A stretch of DNA of 47,523 nucleotides from Gammaproteobacteria bacterium (GTDB taxonomy: Bacteria; Pseudomonadota; Gammaproteobacteria; Pseudomonadales; Pseudohongiellaceae). Location of the stretch: positions 1 through 47,523 of the forward strand of contig JAURWS010000018.1 of the NCBI GenBank assembly GCA_030654835.1, given 5' to 3'. How positions within the stretch are numbered: position 1 is the stretch's first letter; each line of letters opens with the position of its first letter. This document shows, one piece after another, positions 32,678 to 42,129 of the stretch. The notes beneath the pieces were generated by a model. That model searched no databases, had not been told where the DNA came from, and saw only the letters and a list, made by a program, of their open reading frames with translations. The position numbers and the translations under genes are program-made.

Positions 32678-34933
32678 TCAGTCGCAGTCCAAAGCGGTCC
32701 GCACCTTGCGGGCCAGCTCGATGCGTTGGAAGGGTTTGTTCAACATCGGGCTGTCGGCGTCCAGATGCCCATGGCGTATCACCGCGTTTTCTGTATAGCC
32801 GGACATGTACAGCACCTTGAGGCCCGGGCGCGCCTGCCGGGCGGCCTTGGCGAGCTGCGGACCATTGAGCCCGCCGGGCATGATGACGTCTGTCAGCAGC
32901 AGATCAAAATGCTCGCGGCCTCTGAGCTTGTCGAGCCCGTCACGGCCGTCACTCGCCTGCGTCACTTCATAACCCAGATTACGCAGCAGCCGTGCCGTAT
33001 AGTCACGGACCAGCTCGTCGTCTTCCACCAGCAGCACACTCTCGGTGCCCCCCTGCAGCGTTGCTTCCGGCTCCTGCGTGAGCTGGGGGACGCCCGACTT
33101 CTGCGGCAGATAGATCGTCACCGTCGTGCCATCGCCCGGTTCGGAGTAGATATTGATATGTCCCCTGGACTGCTTCACGAAGCCGTAGGCCATGCTCAAC
33201 CCAAGCCCCGTGCCGGTCCCCGGGCCCTTGGTAGTGAAGAAAGGCTCGTAGACCCGCCGCAGCACGTTCGGGGCAATCCCACAGCCCGTGTCGGACACCG
33301 CCATCATCACGTAGAGTCCCGGCGCCACGTCGGCATGCTCTGCCGCATATTCCTCATCCAGATAACGCAGTCCGGTCTCGATCGTCAGGCAGCCGCCACC
33401 GGGCATGGCGTCGCGGGCATTCACACAGAGGTTCAGGAGCACAGATTCCAGCTCCACCGGGTCGACCACGGCGAGGGCCTGGCTGCCATGTATCAATTGA
33501 ATATCGATGTCTTCATGCAGTGTGCGGCGCAGCAGACTCTCCATGTTCGTCACCAGATCGGCGATATCGATGAGCTGCGGCTCCAGAGCCTGACGGCGGG
33601 CGAAGGCCAGTAGTCGACGTGTCAGCTCTGCACCACTATCTGCCGCCTTCCTGATCATGCCTGCCAGTGAGCGCAGTTCGGGCTGCGTGGCGAGCAGCTC
33701 CTCCAAAAGCTCGGCATTGCCCAAAATGACTGTCAGCAGATTGTTGAAATCATGCGCCACCCCGCCGGTGAGTTGGCCCATGGCCTCCAGGTGCTGGGCA
33801 CGGAGCAACCCCTCCTCCATCGCCAGATCGCTGGTGATGTCGCGGAAATACACCGCCAGCCCTTCACCCGAGGGGTAGGCGTGCACATGAAAGGTCTTGC
33901 CCAGCGGCGCGTACTCGGCCGAGAACTCCTGAGTGCTGTGCTCCGCTACCGCTTGGCGATAGTGGGATTCGAACACTTCCGCGCCGGGGAATTCGGCCCA
34001 GACGACTCGCCCCAGCATGTTGTTGCGCTTGACCCCCAGCAACTCCTCTGCCTTGGCATTCAGATAGGTGAACTTCCAGTCCTTGTCCACCGTGAAGAAG
34101 GCGTCAGTGATGCTCTCCAGCGTGTTGATGAGGCGATTGGCCAGGCGCCGGGCGTCCTGCAGGAGCAACCGCTGGTCGTGCACATCGATGGTCGCCCCGT
34201 ACCACTTGAGGATGTCGCCATGGCGGTTCCTGATGGGCAGCGCCTGGCTCAGGTACCAGCGATACGAGCCGTCCGGGCTGTGCAGACGATATTCCTGTTG
34301 ATAGTCCGAGCCGGTCTGATTGGCCACTCGCCAGGCGGCGGTGACTTTCGCGCGATCGTCCGGGTGGATCGCCGAGACCCAGCGTTCAACACTGTTCTGT
34401 AAGGGTTGCCGGTCGAGCCCGGTGAATTCCGCGAAGGCCCGGTTGGTGTATTCGGTGACGCCGTTGGCATCGGCCGTCCAGACGATCAACGGCATGCTGT
34501 CGGCCAGCTGCGTGAAACTGGCCTGGCTTTCTGCCAGCGCAATTTCCGTGGACTTCTCTTCGGTAATGTCGGTGATATAGCCCTGCAGCACCAGCGCGCC
34601 GCGCTCATCGGTGCGCACGGCCTCGCCCTGCTCGCGAACCCACCTCACCAGCCGGTCCCGGGTAATCAGCCGATAGGTGCAGTGAAAAGCGCGGCGCGCA
34701 CGCACGCCCACGGTCACCTCACGACGCACCATGTCACGATCCTCGGGGTGAATGAGAGAGGCATAAGAGACACGCTTGTTGTCGATGAGATCGTCAGGAG
34801 AATAGCCGGTGAGAGCCTCGCAGGCGTTGCTGACAAAAAGCATCGTCCAGTTGTCATCATTGCGACAGCGATAGACCATACCCGGAATGTGTTTCAACAG
34901 CAGTTGCTGATCCAAAGGTAAAGCGTGATCCAT
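32678..34933 (-). CDS. PAS-containing hybrid histidine kinase with C-terminal receiver
   Basis: This 751-residue protein is probably cytosolic, as no membrane segment is seen. Three PAS domains occupy about residues 15-130, 140-260 and 270-375. The HisKA H-box is QLTGGVAHDFNNLLTVI (His about 395). The ATPase domain has NLCVNARDAM (N-box), SDTGCGI (G1) and GTGTGLGLSM (G2). A receiver domain (about 625-740) has the acceptor aspartate in LLLTDVIMPGG and the lysine in MLNKPF. ATG 34933 has GGGGGA six bases upstream, so the ATG at 34957 is less likely. There is no separate response regulator next to it. Confidence 0.9.
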   Translation of the reverse strand: MDHALPLDQQLLLKHIPGMVYRCRNDDNWTMLFVSNACEALTGYSPDDLIDNKRVSYASLIHPEDRDMVRREVTVGVRARRAFHCTYRLITRDRLVRWVREQGEAVRTDERGALVLQGYITDITEEKSTEIALAESQASFTQLADSMPLIVWTADANGVTEYTNRAFAEFTGLDRQPLQNSVERWVSAIHPDDRAKVTAAWRVANQTGSDYQQEYRLHSPDGSYRWYLSQALPIRNRHGDILKWYGATIDVHDQRLLLQDARRLANRLINTLESITDAFFTVDKDWKFTYLNAKAEELLGVKRNNMLGRVVWAEFPGAEVFESHYRQAVAEHSTQEFSAEYAPLGKTFHVHAYPSGEGLAVYFRDITSDLAMEEGLLRAQHLEAMGQLTGGVAHDFNNLLTVILGNAELLEELLATQPELRSLAGMIRKAADSGAELTRRLLAFARRQALEPQLIDIADLVTNMESLLRRTLHEDIDIQLIHGSQALAVVDPVELESVLLNLCVNARDAMPGGGCLTIETGLRYLDEEYAAEHADVAPGLYVMMAVSDTGCGIAPNVLRRVYEPFFTTKGPGTGTGLGLSMAYGFVKQSRGHINIYSEPGDGTTVTIYLPQKSGVPQLTQEPEATLQGGTESVLLVEDDELVRDYTARLLRNLGYEVTQASDGRDGLDKLRGREHFDLLLTDVIMPGGLNGPQLAKAARQARPGLKVLYMSGYTENAVIRHGHLDADSPMLNKPFQRIELARKVRTALDCD

Positions 34934-35102
34934 ACTAATCCCCCTCTTCTTCTGCAAGCCTTTACATGGGCCGCCAGCTCGCAGTTCCTGTTCAGCATCC
35001 TACAGACTTCCATCAACCAACTTCATCGCCATGCGGTCACCTTCGCCAATTTCGAGATACTTGGAGCGCGTATATTGCGAAGGAAGGGCTGTGGGTTGGC
35101 GA

Positions 35103-37355
35103 TCAGGGCTGCCACGCGTAGCTGAACTTTGCGAATACAGTCCTGTTGCTCGTCTCGATGGTATTCAAGCCATCATTTTGAAATCCCGCATCTGAATAAC
35201 CCAGATAAAACAGCGTCTGCGGATTCAACTTGTAGCTGTAGAGCAGCTGCGTCGTCATCTCCCGGCTCAGCGCCTGCACCGGCCTGACATAGAGCGACTT
35301 GTCCCGTTCGGTGTCGCCATACTGCACCACGAAGCGCAGGAAACTGCGCACGTTGAACTGATAGGTCATACGCAGATCGGTCAGGTCCGCCGTGAACAGA
35401 CGCCCTCCCTTCACATCAAAGGTCTGATGGGTGTGTTCAATCTCCAGCTCCAGATGGCGCCCGGCCTGATAACTGATCTGTGGACTGTAACGCCTGGATT
35501 TGCCCAGCCGCGTATTGGCAAAATCCACGATGTCCTCGATGCGCACCAGCATCTGCAGTTGCAGCGCACTGTTGGGCCGCGCCGACACACTCAGCTGATT
35601 GAACTGCTCATCGAAATACTGGCCATTCCAGTAAGTACTGCTGCCACCGAACAGCCCGTTGATCTCCGACTGATACGGGCCATTCATTTCCAGGAAGAAT
35701 TCCGTTTCCTCTTCCAGCTCCAGCCCGGCCTGATCGAAAGTCTGATCCCAATCTCCCGCGATGCGGATGCGGTCGAAGAAACTGCCAGCCTCGAAGCGCC
35801 AGGTGTGCCCGACACGCAATGTGCTGCGCGTGTAGTCCACGCGATTGATGAAACCCATGTCGGCGCGGAAATCTTTGCCGTAATCCACATACTCCGCCCA
35901 CACGTCCCAGCGCCGATCGTTGTGGCGATAATCGAGCAGATAGGTCTGGTCTCCCAGATCGTCGTCCTGTCCGTAACGCGTTTGAATTATCGTGGGATAT
36001 TCGGACTGCGAACGCAGGGCCTGCACACTGACGACATCGCTGTCGGTCATACGCAAACGCCCATCCACACCCGCCACGGTATTGCTGTAATCGGTGCTGC
36101 TGCGATGCGTCAGGATCGTGCCGATGCTGGAGTTGTTGAGAATGTCCTGGCGATAACGCAACACGGACACGTCACTGTCGATGTCCCCCAGTGTCGCAAC
36201 CCGTGAACTCTCGTTGGTGGGAATCAAAAAACTGGTGGAGGTATCGTTGGCCTGCATCAGACCGTAGGAATGCCGCCCGCTCTTGCCGGTCAGCTTCATG
36301 CCGTAATCAGGGTCGGCAATGTTGCGCGTGTGCACGAGGTTAAGATTGCTGTTGAAATAATCGGCACCGTCGAGAAAAAACGTGCGCCGCTCGGGAAAGA
36401 ACAGCGAGAAGGTGTTGTTGACATCCAGCTGCGCGGCGTCGGCCTCGACCTGCGAGAAATCCGGGTTGAGCGTGGCATTGAGCACCGTGTCCTGGTTGAT
36501 TCCCCAGCGCAAATCGACGCCAGCTTCCGCATCGGCGTCCGTATCGCCCCACGAATAGATCGCCGGATTCGGACGCGACTGCACGCCAGTCGTGGTCAGC
36601 GTCGGGATGATCTCCAGATTTCTGCCGGGCTGCGCGCCAGCGAAGCCACTGGCCTTGTCAAACTGGCAGACAGAACAGGAGATGTTGCGATCCTGCACCA
36701 CATCAGAAAAGCGGTAGCTGCGCTCACGCGGAAAGCTGCGCGAGAATTTCACGCCCCAGATCTTCTCCTGCGCCCCGCTCTCGAAGCGCAATTGCTTGAA
36801 GGGAATCGCCATCTCGACCATGTAACCCGTGTTGGTAATGCTGCCCGCACTCTCCCACAGTGCATTCCATGAATCATCATGGCTGCCGCTGAGATCATCG
36901 AGCGCTGCATCGCGTTGCACGCCCAGCGGGTTGACGGTGAACTCGAAGGCACGGCTCTCATCGTTGAAAGTATCCAGCATGACGCCGACGCTGTCGGACC
37001 CATTGATCTCGTCGCGGTCCCGATAGAAAGCCCGAATCTGTGACGGGTCCGGGTCGTGAGCGATAAAAGCGATGTACAGATTTTCGCCATCTTCCATCAT
37101 GTAGGCTGTCGTCTGCACCGAGGCCGGGATGTTCTCCGAAGGGGATGTCTCAATATCGAGCGCTACCTGGCTCGCCTGCGCCCATTCTGCTGCGTCAACC
37201 TCACCGTCAATCATCGGCGCGGCACTGACACGGGGAATGTTGTAACTGGTAGTCTGTGCGAGTGCAGCGTGACTCAATGCCAGAGTCATCGCCAACAGAG
37301 ACATCGGGAGCAGCTTGCGGGGAAGGACGGGGGCACTCTTTCTGGTGGTTCTCAT
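35103..37355 (-). CDS. DUF5916 outer-membrane protein with CBM9-like N-terminal domain
   Basis: This 750-residue exported protein has a signal peptide cleaved near AALAQ (residue 34). Residues 40-225 form a CBM9-like sandwich (PRVSAAPMIDGEVDAAEWAQ, then LYIAFIAHDPDPSQIRAFYRDRD). The rest is a DUF5916-type barrel (WGINQDTVLNATLNPDFSQV, then FFPERRTFFLDG) ending in an aromatic strand (FAKFSYAWQP). Two cysteines lie in SCSVCQ near residue 224. The family is common in gammaproteobacteria and Bacteroidetes and its role is unknown; sugar or polymer binding at the surface is plausible. Confidence 0.85.
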   Translation of the reverse strand: MRTTRKSAPVLPRKLLPMSLLAMTLALSHAALAQTTSYNIPRVSAAPMIDGEVDAAEWAQASQVALDIETSPSENIPASVQTTAYMMEDGENLYIAFIAHDPDPSQIRAFYRDRDEINGSDSVGVMLDTFNDESRAFEFTVNPLGVQRDAALDDLSGSHDDSWNALWESAGSITNTGYMVEMAIPFKQLRFESGAQEKIWGVKFSRSFPRERSYRFSDVVQDRNISCSVCQFDKASGFAGAQPGRNLEIIPTLTTTGVQSRPNPAIYSWGDTDADAEAGVDLRWGINQDTVLNATLNPDFSQVEADAAQLDVNNTFSLFFPERRTFFLDGADYFNSNLNLVHTRNIADPDYGMKLTGKSGRHSYGLMQANDTSTSFLIPTNESSRVATLGDIDSDVSVLRYRQDILNNSSIGTILTHRSSTDYSNTVAGVDGRLRMTDSDVVSVQALRSQSEYPTIIQTRYGQDDDLGDQTYLLDYRHNDRRWDVWAEYVDYGKDFRADMGFINRVDYTRSTLRVGHTWRFEAGSFFDRIRIAGDWDQTFDQAGLELEEETEFFLEMNGPYQSEINGLFGGSSTYWNGQYFDEQFNQLSVSARPNSALQLQMLVRIEDIVDFANTRLGKSRRYSPQISYQAGRHLELEIEHTHQTFDVKGGRLFTADLTDLRMTYQFNVRSFLRFVVQYGDTERDKSLYVRPVQALSREMTTQLLYSYKLNPQTLFYLGYSDAGFQNDGLNTIETSNRTVFAKFSYAWQP

Positions 37356-37625
37356 TTATTATTGGTTTTCCATTGCTCTTGTTCAGTGGGAAGCGGGAGC
37401 GCGGGACCTCCCTGTGTCAGCTGGCAATCCTAGCCGATTTGCACCTGCCGTGGCCATCAAGACCTGCCAACTTCCGAACCCTGCTTCTTTACGAAGACAA
37501 CTGACCGACCGTCGTGAAAAGCTATTTCAGCAGAGTGGATTCGTCTCGCACTGTCGCCGTCAAAGGATTAGCATAGGCACGCCCTTCCTGCACAGGACTC
37601 AACCAACACGAACCATGGAGACAAC

Positions 37626-38126
37626 ATGAAAACAAGAAGATTTGCGCTCGCATTTGGCCTCACCGTTATGACCACCGCCGCATCATTCGTTCATGCCGGG
37701 CCACCTGCAGAAATCGAAGCCTTGAGCTGGATGACTGGCAACTGGGCCGGTGCTCTGGGCCAGAATCAGCTCGAAGAAAACTGGATTGCCGTGGAAGGCA
37801 GCTCCATCGCCGCCATGGTGCGTATGACTAGCGACGATGCGACCGGCATGTTCGAAATGATCACCATTGAAGAAGAGGCTGGCTCACTCGTGCTGCACAT
37901 CCAGCAGTTCAATCCCGGTTTTGAGCCACGCACACCCGCCGCGCAAAAGATGGAGCTCTCGGAGATCGGTGAAAACAGCGTGAATTTCGTGGCAGTCGGC
38001 GAAGGGGGCATGAAGTCCCTGGGATACAGCCATCCCAACCCCGAGACTTTCATTATTCACGTCGTCAACGCCGCCGGAAACAAGTCCGACATCAATCTGA
38101 GCGCCCGGTCTATCTGGAAAAAATAA
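37626..38126 (+). CDS. DUF6265-type exported protein
   Basis: This 166-residue protein has a signal peptide cleaved near VHA|GPP (residue 24). The mature part starts EIEALSWMTGNWAGALGQNQ, a lipocalin-like opening typical of DUF6265, followed by alternating beta strands. GGAGACA precedes ATG 37626. No catalytic motif is visible. The family has no established function. Confidence 0.8.
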   Translation: MKTRRFALAFGLTVMTTAASFVHAGPPAEIEALSWMTGNWAGALGQNQLEENWIAVEGSSIAAMVRMTSDDATGMFEMITIEEEAGSLVLHIQQFNPGFEPRTPAAQKMELSEIGENSVNFVAVGEGGMKSLGYSHPNPETFIIHVVNAAGNKSDINLSARSIWKK

Positions 38127-38157
38127 GCTGGAAAGAGTGAAAAAGGTGAATGCGGCG

Positions 38158-38709
38158 TCAGCAGCGCTGCATATCCGGCCTGATGAGATAGAACGCAGGT
38201 TCGCGCACGACCCCGTTGATTTCATGAGTGCTCTCGTGGGAAAACACAGCGCCAATCTTCTCGACCGCTTTTCGTGAGCGCCAGTTGGTTCTGCCAATGT
38301 GGAACCAGACGACGTCGGCGCTGCGAAACGCGTGTTCGAGCATCAATCGCTTCAACTCCCGATTGCTGCCGTCGCCCCAATGGCTACGCGCCAGAAAAGT
38401 GAAACCAATGGCAATCTCCCGTTTCATCGGATCCCAATCGTAGTAGCGGGATGAGCCGATGATTTTTCCTGTAGCCTTGTCGATGACGACGAAGGCGCTA
38501 CCGGAGGCCAGCGCTCCCTGGAAAAATTCTTTCTCGAACACGGGACGCTGATAGCGCAGTGGCGATGGATGCTGCTCCCAGATCAAGGGATCGGACGCTG
38601 CGGCATACAGCGCATCAAGGTCATCTGCTCGTAGGGGGCGCACCAGGAGTTTCTCTCCCTCCAGCAAGGGTTGCAGATCGATCGATGGTTGAGCTTGACT
38701 CTCTGGCAT
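38158..38709 (-). CDS. GNAT N-acetyltransferase (RimJ/RimL type)
   Basis: This 183-residue protein has the RimJ/RimL layout: LVRPLRADDLDALYAAASDP at the N-terminus, FVVIDKATGKIIGSSRYYDW in the middle, and the acetyl-CoA region GFTFLARSHWGDGSNRELKR, then RTNWRSRKAVEKIGAVF. The usual Q/RxxGxG/A loop is changed to SHWGDGS. ATG 38709 is chosen over the GTG one codon earlier. The substrate is unknown; members acetylate protein N-termini, amino acids or drugs. Confidence 0.83.
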   Translation of the reverse strand: MPESQAQPSIDLQPLLEGEKLLVRPLRADDLDALYAAASDPLIWEQHPSPLRYQRPVFEKEFFQGALASGSAFVVIDKATGKIIGSSRYYDWDPMKREIAIGFTFLARSHWGDGSNRELKRLMLEHAFRSADVVWFHIGRTNWRSRKAVEKIGAVFSHESTHEINGVVREPAFYLIRPDMQRC

Positions 38710-38747
38710 CACTTAAATTTACTCTGAAAGCAGCGCTGATATATTCA

Positions 38748-40022
38748 TCACACACGGCAAGTTATTAACCCGATGGGCAATGCATGAAAGTTTGCATCCC
38801 CAATCTTGAATGGCAATATGGCATTGCCGGAGTAGAAAAGCACGCCCTGCTCAAAGCGATCTCCCGCAAACTCTGCCAACTTCACCAGGCCATTGAAGTC
38901 TTGAGTTTTCACGCTGACGGAGGCCTTGATTTCGATACCGATGATCCGGCCATTGCTCTTCTCCAGCACCATGTCGACTTCGTTCTTGCGATTATCCCGA
39001 AAATGGTAGAGGTCGGTTTGCTCCTGCGCCCAGGCCGCGTGTTTGCTCAGTTCCATGAACATCAGGCTTTCCAGCAGCCCACCGTAATACTGACTGCCCA
39101 GCAGTTGCTCCTCAGTGCGCAATCCAAGCAGATAGCACGCCAGGCCTGTATCGACGAAATGCAGTTTGGGCATTTGCGAGGCCTCGCGCTTACTGCGGCT
39201 TTTCAACCAGGAAGGCACTCTCCTGACAATGAACATCAGGTCCAGAATTTCAATGTAAGCCTTGACAACCCGGTCATCCAAACCCAAATCATTACCGACG
39301 TTGGCATACTTCAACAAATTGCCACAGAGCCCGGCGAGATAAGGCACCAATGCCTGTATTTTTGAATGGTAATCACCGCGTGCGGCATACAGGCTCTCGA
39401 AATCCTTGTAGAGCCTCCCCTCGATGTAGGACTTGAACCAGATCTGTTTGGCTCTCGGGCTCTTGTCCTGCACCTCTGGATAACCACCATTCATCACCAG
39501 CGTCGCGAGTTGTTCACGACTGACAGCGGCAATCGCTTCTGCCCGGGAGGCACTCGACGAGTAGTCACCCACCGACAGGAAATCCACGAGATTGCGCGGC
39601 TGACCGCTCATCTCGGAGACGGACAAAGGCAGCAACTCCAGTCGCGCCATATGCCCGGGCAGAGCCTCTTGTGCCTTGGCAGAACGAAAGATGTCAGCAG
39701 AGCCGGTCAGTAGAAACTTCCCACGCTCGTCCGAGCGCAGATTGTCAGAGGCCTCCTTGATCGCGGGAATCAGGCTGGGGGCATATTGAAACTCATCGAG
39801 TACGACTTTTCTGGCGCCCAGCGAACGAATCAGCCCGTGCGGGTCATTCAATGCAGAAGCGAGTATTGCCGGGTCATCCAGCGTGAGGTACTCCATCCCC
39901 GTCCTGGTTGCGACCTGGCGAGCCAAAGTCGTCTTGCCGCTCTGTCGCGGACCAGTCACGTAGAGCACGCGAAATTCGTTCAGCAACTCGTCCAGCAAAA
40001 ATTCCAGATATCTCGGGAACAT
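38748..40022 (-). CDS. AAA-type ATPase with DUF4143 domain
   Basis: This 424-residue protein has an AAA_14 ATPase domain with Walker A VTGPRQSGKTT (about residues 22-32) and Walker B RKVVLDEFQYAP (about 72). The C-terminal DUF4143 region has HFVDTGLACYLLG, the helix ESLMFMELSKHA, and a PD-(D/E)xK-like core (NEVDMVLE, GIEIKAS). ATG 40022 has GGTGAG nine bases upstream. These ATPases are widespread, often mobile or associated with toxin-antitoxin-like settings, and functionally obscure. Five repeats at 22-bp spacing lie just upstream. Confidence 0.88.
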   Translation of the reverse strand: MFPRYLEFLLDELLNEFRVLYVTGPRQSGKTTLARQVATRTGMEYLTLDDPAILASALNDPHGLIRSLGARKVVLDEFQYAPSLIPAIKEASDNLRSDERGKFLLTGSADIFRSAKAQEALPGHMARLELLPLSVSEMSGQPRNLVDFLSVGDYSSSASRAEAIAAVSREQLATLVMNGGYPEVQDKSPRAKQIWFKSYIEGRLYKDFESLYAARGDYHSKIQALVPYLAGLCGNLLKYANVGNDLGLDDRVVKAYIEILDLMFIVRRVPSWLKSRSKREASQMPKLHFVDTGLACYLLGLRTEEQLLGSQYYGGLLESLMFMELSKHAAWAQEQTDLYHFRDNRKNEVDMVLEKSNGRIIGIEIKASVSVKTQDFNGLVKLAEFAGDRFEQGVLFYSGNAILPFKIGDANFHALPIGLITCRV

Positions 40023-40112
40023 AGTCAGACTCACCTTGACGGCAGGGGTTAGCGAAGTTGGGTGAGCTGTCGCGAGGGTGTGCTTCAAAAAAGGGAGGGG
40101 GCACGCAGCTCT

Positions 40113-40222
40113 TAATGCGAGAAATCTACAGGCTTAATGCGAATTTTACAACCAGATAATGCGAGATTTACAGGTTGCTAATGCGAAAATTACACACCCT
40201 TAATGCGAATTTTGCAGGACAT
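40113..40222. repeat. Five iteron-like repeats at exact 22-bp spacing
   Basis: Copies of TAATGCGAnnnnTACAgg start at 40113, 40135, 40157, 40179 and 40201. The octamer TAATGCGA is identical in all five; the second half is TACA in most copies and GCA in the last. The array lies about 90 to 200 bases upstream of the DUF4143 ATPase start and after the cupin stop. Two-turn spacing puts every copy on the same face of the helix. IS21-family ends also carry multiple repeats of this general kind, but no istA/istB is present. Confidence 0.85.
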
Positions 40223-40277
40223 TGGCAAGGAGTAACCGCCTCCTGCGCCAACATCCCACAACCCTCACAGCAGCATT

Positions 40278-40754
40278 TTACGGCGCCACCACCGGCACAT
40301 TGAAGCGCACCTCGAGATAGGTCACGGAGCCTTCCACAGCAGTGTACTGATGCGGCGTGCCCTCGGGCACCAGAATAGCGTCGCCCTTGGTCACACGCTG
40401 CACCACGCCGCCCTCAATCGTACCCGGCGCGCCCTCGGTCGGACGCACCACAGTGCCACCGGTGACGAGGGTTGCCGCGCCCTCGGTGATGAAGTGCAGC
40501 TCGGTGCCGGGCCGATGCACGATGGCACCGGCCGGTTCAGTACGAGTAATAAGATTGATGCGGTAGTGGTCAGTCGTGGTGATCGTGGAGACCCCCATAC
40601 CCGGGCGCTCCTGCAACGCCTTTTGCAGGGCCGTCGCGATGTCGGTGCCATTCATGTACAGCGCAGGGGCGGCGGGAGTCTGGGCACTGCCTGCAGCGCT
40701 CAGAGCGAGCATGACGAATCCAGCGAGAGCAGGTTTCAGAAGCGATTTGAACAT
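40278..40754 (-). CDS. Exported cupin-domain protein
   Basis: This 158-residue protein has a signal peptide cleaved near GSAQ (residue 25). A single cupin fold follows: strand IVHRPGTELHFITEGAATLV (motif 1, with HxxxELHFI) and GDAILVPEGTPHQYTAVEG (motif 2). The histidines and glutamate needed for metal binding are mostly present. A GGAGACTTCC ribosome-binding region precedes ATG 40754. A broken paralogue lies just upstream on the same strand. Confidence 0.82.
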   Translation of the reverse strand: MFKSLLKPALAGFVMLALSAAGSAQTPAAPALYMNGTDIATALQKALQERPGMGVSTITTTDHYRINLITRTEPAGAIVHRPGTELHFITEGAATLVTGGTVVRPTEGAPGTIEGGVVQRVTKGDAILVPEGTPHQYTAVEGSVTYLEVRFNVPVVAP

Positions 40755-40855
40755 GATTGGAAGTCTCCGGGCACTGTGGCCTTCTTGTTTTTGGAATCAA
40801 TATACGGGGGAGCCTGTGTCGCGTCCATCTAGCGCAGCGACTGCGGGCGAAACAC

Positions 40856-41047
40856 TCAGTACACGCCCGCCTTGCCATTGCCGACAGTGACGACACGGAT
40901 GGGACGATCGCTGATGGCATCCTTCGGCAACGCGTCGATGAAGGCCTTGATCTCGGCAGCCGTGACATCGATGGCGGGCAACGTGGACTGGGCAAACGCC
41001 TGAGTAGCGAGCAACAAACCGGCAGCGAACAACAGGGCCTTGCGCAT
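40856..41047 (-). pseudogene. Cupin-like exported protein, truncated
   Basis: ATG 41047, with AGGAG upstream, opens a 63-residue frame with a signal peptide cleaved near AFAQ. The mature part is IDVTAAEIKAFIDALPKDAI, then RPIRVVTVGNGKAGVY. This looks like the start of a small cupin of the kind that continues GVFRPKSL. Here a TGA at 40856-40858 interrupts, the frame goes on VFRPQSLR, and a TAG at 40829-40831 follows. Two stops and a missing barrel suggest decay, though a short secreted peptide cannot be excluded. Confidence 0.6.
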
Positions 41048-41218
41048 GGGAATCTCCTGGTGACTTTTTGTTGTTGGTTTCAGGCTGACTGCGAGCATGC
41101 CGCACCGCCTCCTCAGTGGCAAGCGCGGATGACTCTCGCAGCTGGCATGTCGGCGTATTGCGAGGAGTCAGACTCTTGACGACCACTTGACAGATTGAGG
41201 GCGACGCACGATAGTACC

Positions 41219-41239
41219 TGTACGTATAAATTCCGTACA
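41219..41239 (+). promoter_or_regulatory. Probable operator of the TacAT-type pair
   Basis: An inverted repeat TGTACG-9-CGTACA lies 28 bases upstream of the antitoxin ATG. Its position overlaps the likely promoter, which fits autorepression by the ribbon-helix-helix antitoxin. Confidence 0.6.
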
Positions 41240-41266
41240 TTTATCGCATAAAATGCTGGACCAGAA

Positions 41267-41602
41267 ATGAATTCAAACCCCGCAGAAAATCGTCTCGACT
41301 TGCGCATTACGCCCGAGATCAAGCAGTTGGCGATGCGAGCCTCCGCGCTCTGCGGTTCGCGCAGCCTGTCTGAGTTTGTCGTGCAGGCCATCCGCGAGAA
41401 AGCGGCTCGTGCAATGGAAGAGACAGAGCTGCTGCGGCTGCAAAACGATGCGTTCGATGCTTTCTGGGCGGCATGCGAAGACGCTCCAACTCCCAATGAG
41501 GCGCTGCAGGCAGCCATGCGCCGCCGTGAACAAAGGATTGAAATCGGTGAATTTGCCATTGGCGAACATGCAGCTACAGCCGCTGCAGACGGATCTGCAT
41601 GA
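41267..41602 (+). CDS. DUF1778 ribbon-helix-helix antitoxin (TacA-like)
   Basis: This 111-residue protein has the DUF1778 pattern: RLDLRITPEIKQLAMRASAL, then SLSEFVVQAIREKA. The ribbon-helix-helix N-terminus binds DNA, and the charged tail wraps the toxin. It overlaps the acetyltransferase toxin by 35 bases. Length is slightly above the family norm because of a C-terminal alanine-rich tail. Confidence 0.87.
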   Translation: MNSNPAENRLDLRITPEIKQLAMRASALCGSRSLSEFVVQAIREKAARAMEETELLRLQNDAFDAFWAACEDAPTPNEALQAAMRRREQRIEIGEFAIGEHAATAAADGSA

Positions 41603-42095
41603 TCGACAACGCTTCGATTGCGGCGTCCATGAGGTCAACGAATTCCTGCACAAACATGCCAGAAGGCAGATGGAGCAGCGAATCAACCGCACCTGGGTGC
41701 TCACCGCGCGAGCGGCTGAACCCTCCGCGCTCGTTCCACTGCTGGGTTTCTTCACGCTGACTCACTGCAGCATTCTGCGCTCCGAGATGCCTCCCGAAAC
41801 CACCAGCAACCGATATCCACGCTACCCTCTTCCCGTGATCAAACTCGCCTGGATCGGTGTTCAATCGGAACATCAGGGCGGCGCGCTGCGCATTGGTGAA
41901 ACACTTCTGATGGAGGCACTCCTGACGGCCAGGCAGATTGTGATGCGGACCGGCTTCGGGATTGCAGTGATCACCGATCCTCTGACTGACAAAAGCGAGC
42001 AATTTTTCCTGAAATATGGTTTTCAGAGAATGCAGCGCGAGTTTGGACAACGAAGAACATTATTCCTGCCCGTCAAAACTCTGCAGAGCCTTTGA
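41568..42095 (+). CDS. GNAT acetyltransferase toxin (TacT-like)
   Basis: This 175-residue protein matches GNAT toxins that acetylate the amino acid on charged tRNA and stop translation. Visible features are FDCGVHEVNEFLHKHARRQM near the N-terminus, YPLPVIKLAWIGVQSEHQGG with the acetyl-CoA loop QGGALRIGE (usual Q/RGxGIG, here GGALRIG), and a terminal YGFQRM motif with the conserved Tyr. ATG 41568 lies inside the antitoxin gene. The pair appears intact. Confidence 0.87.
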   Translation: MQLQPLQTDLHDRQRFDCGVHEVNEFLHKHARRQMEQRINRTWVLTARAAEPSALVPLLGFFTLTHCSILRSEMPPETTSNRYPRYPLPVIKLAWIGVQSEHQGGALRIGETLLMEALLTARQIVMRTGFGIAVITDPLTDKSEQFFLKYGFQRMQREFGQRRTLFLPVKTLQSL

Positions 42096-42129
42096 CCACG
42101 CGCACATCACAGACGCCTCACCGCACTCT

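Noticed and set aside
40113-40222. CRISPR array
   Set aside because: Repeat cores are only about 18 bases, period 22, with 4-base gaps instead of unique spacers of about 30, and there are no cas genes.
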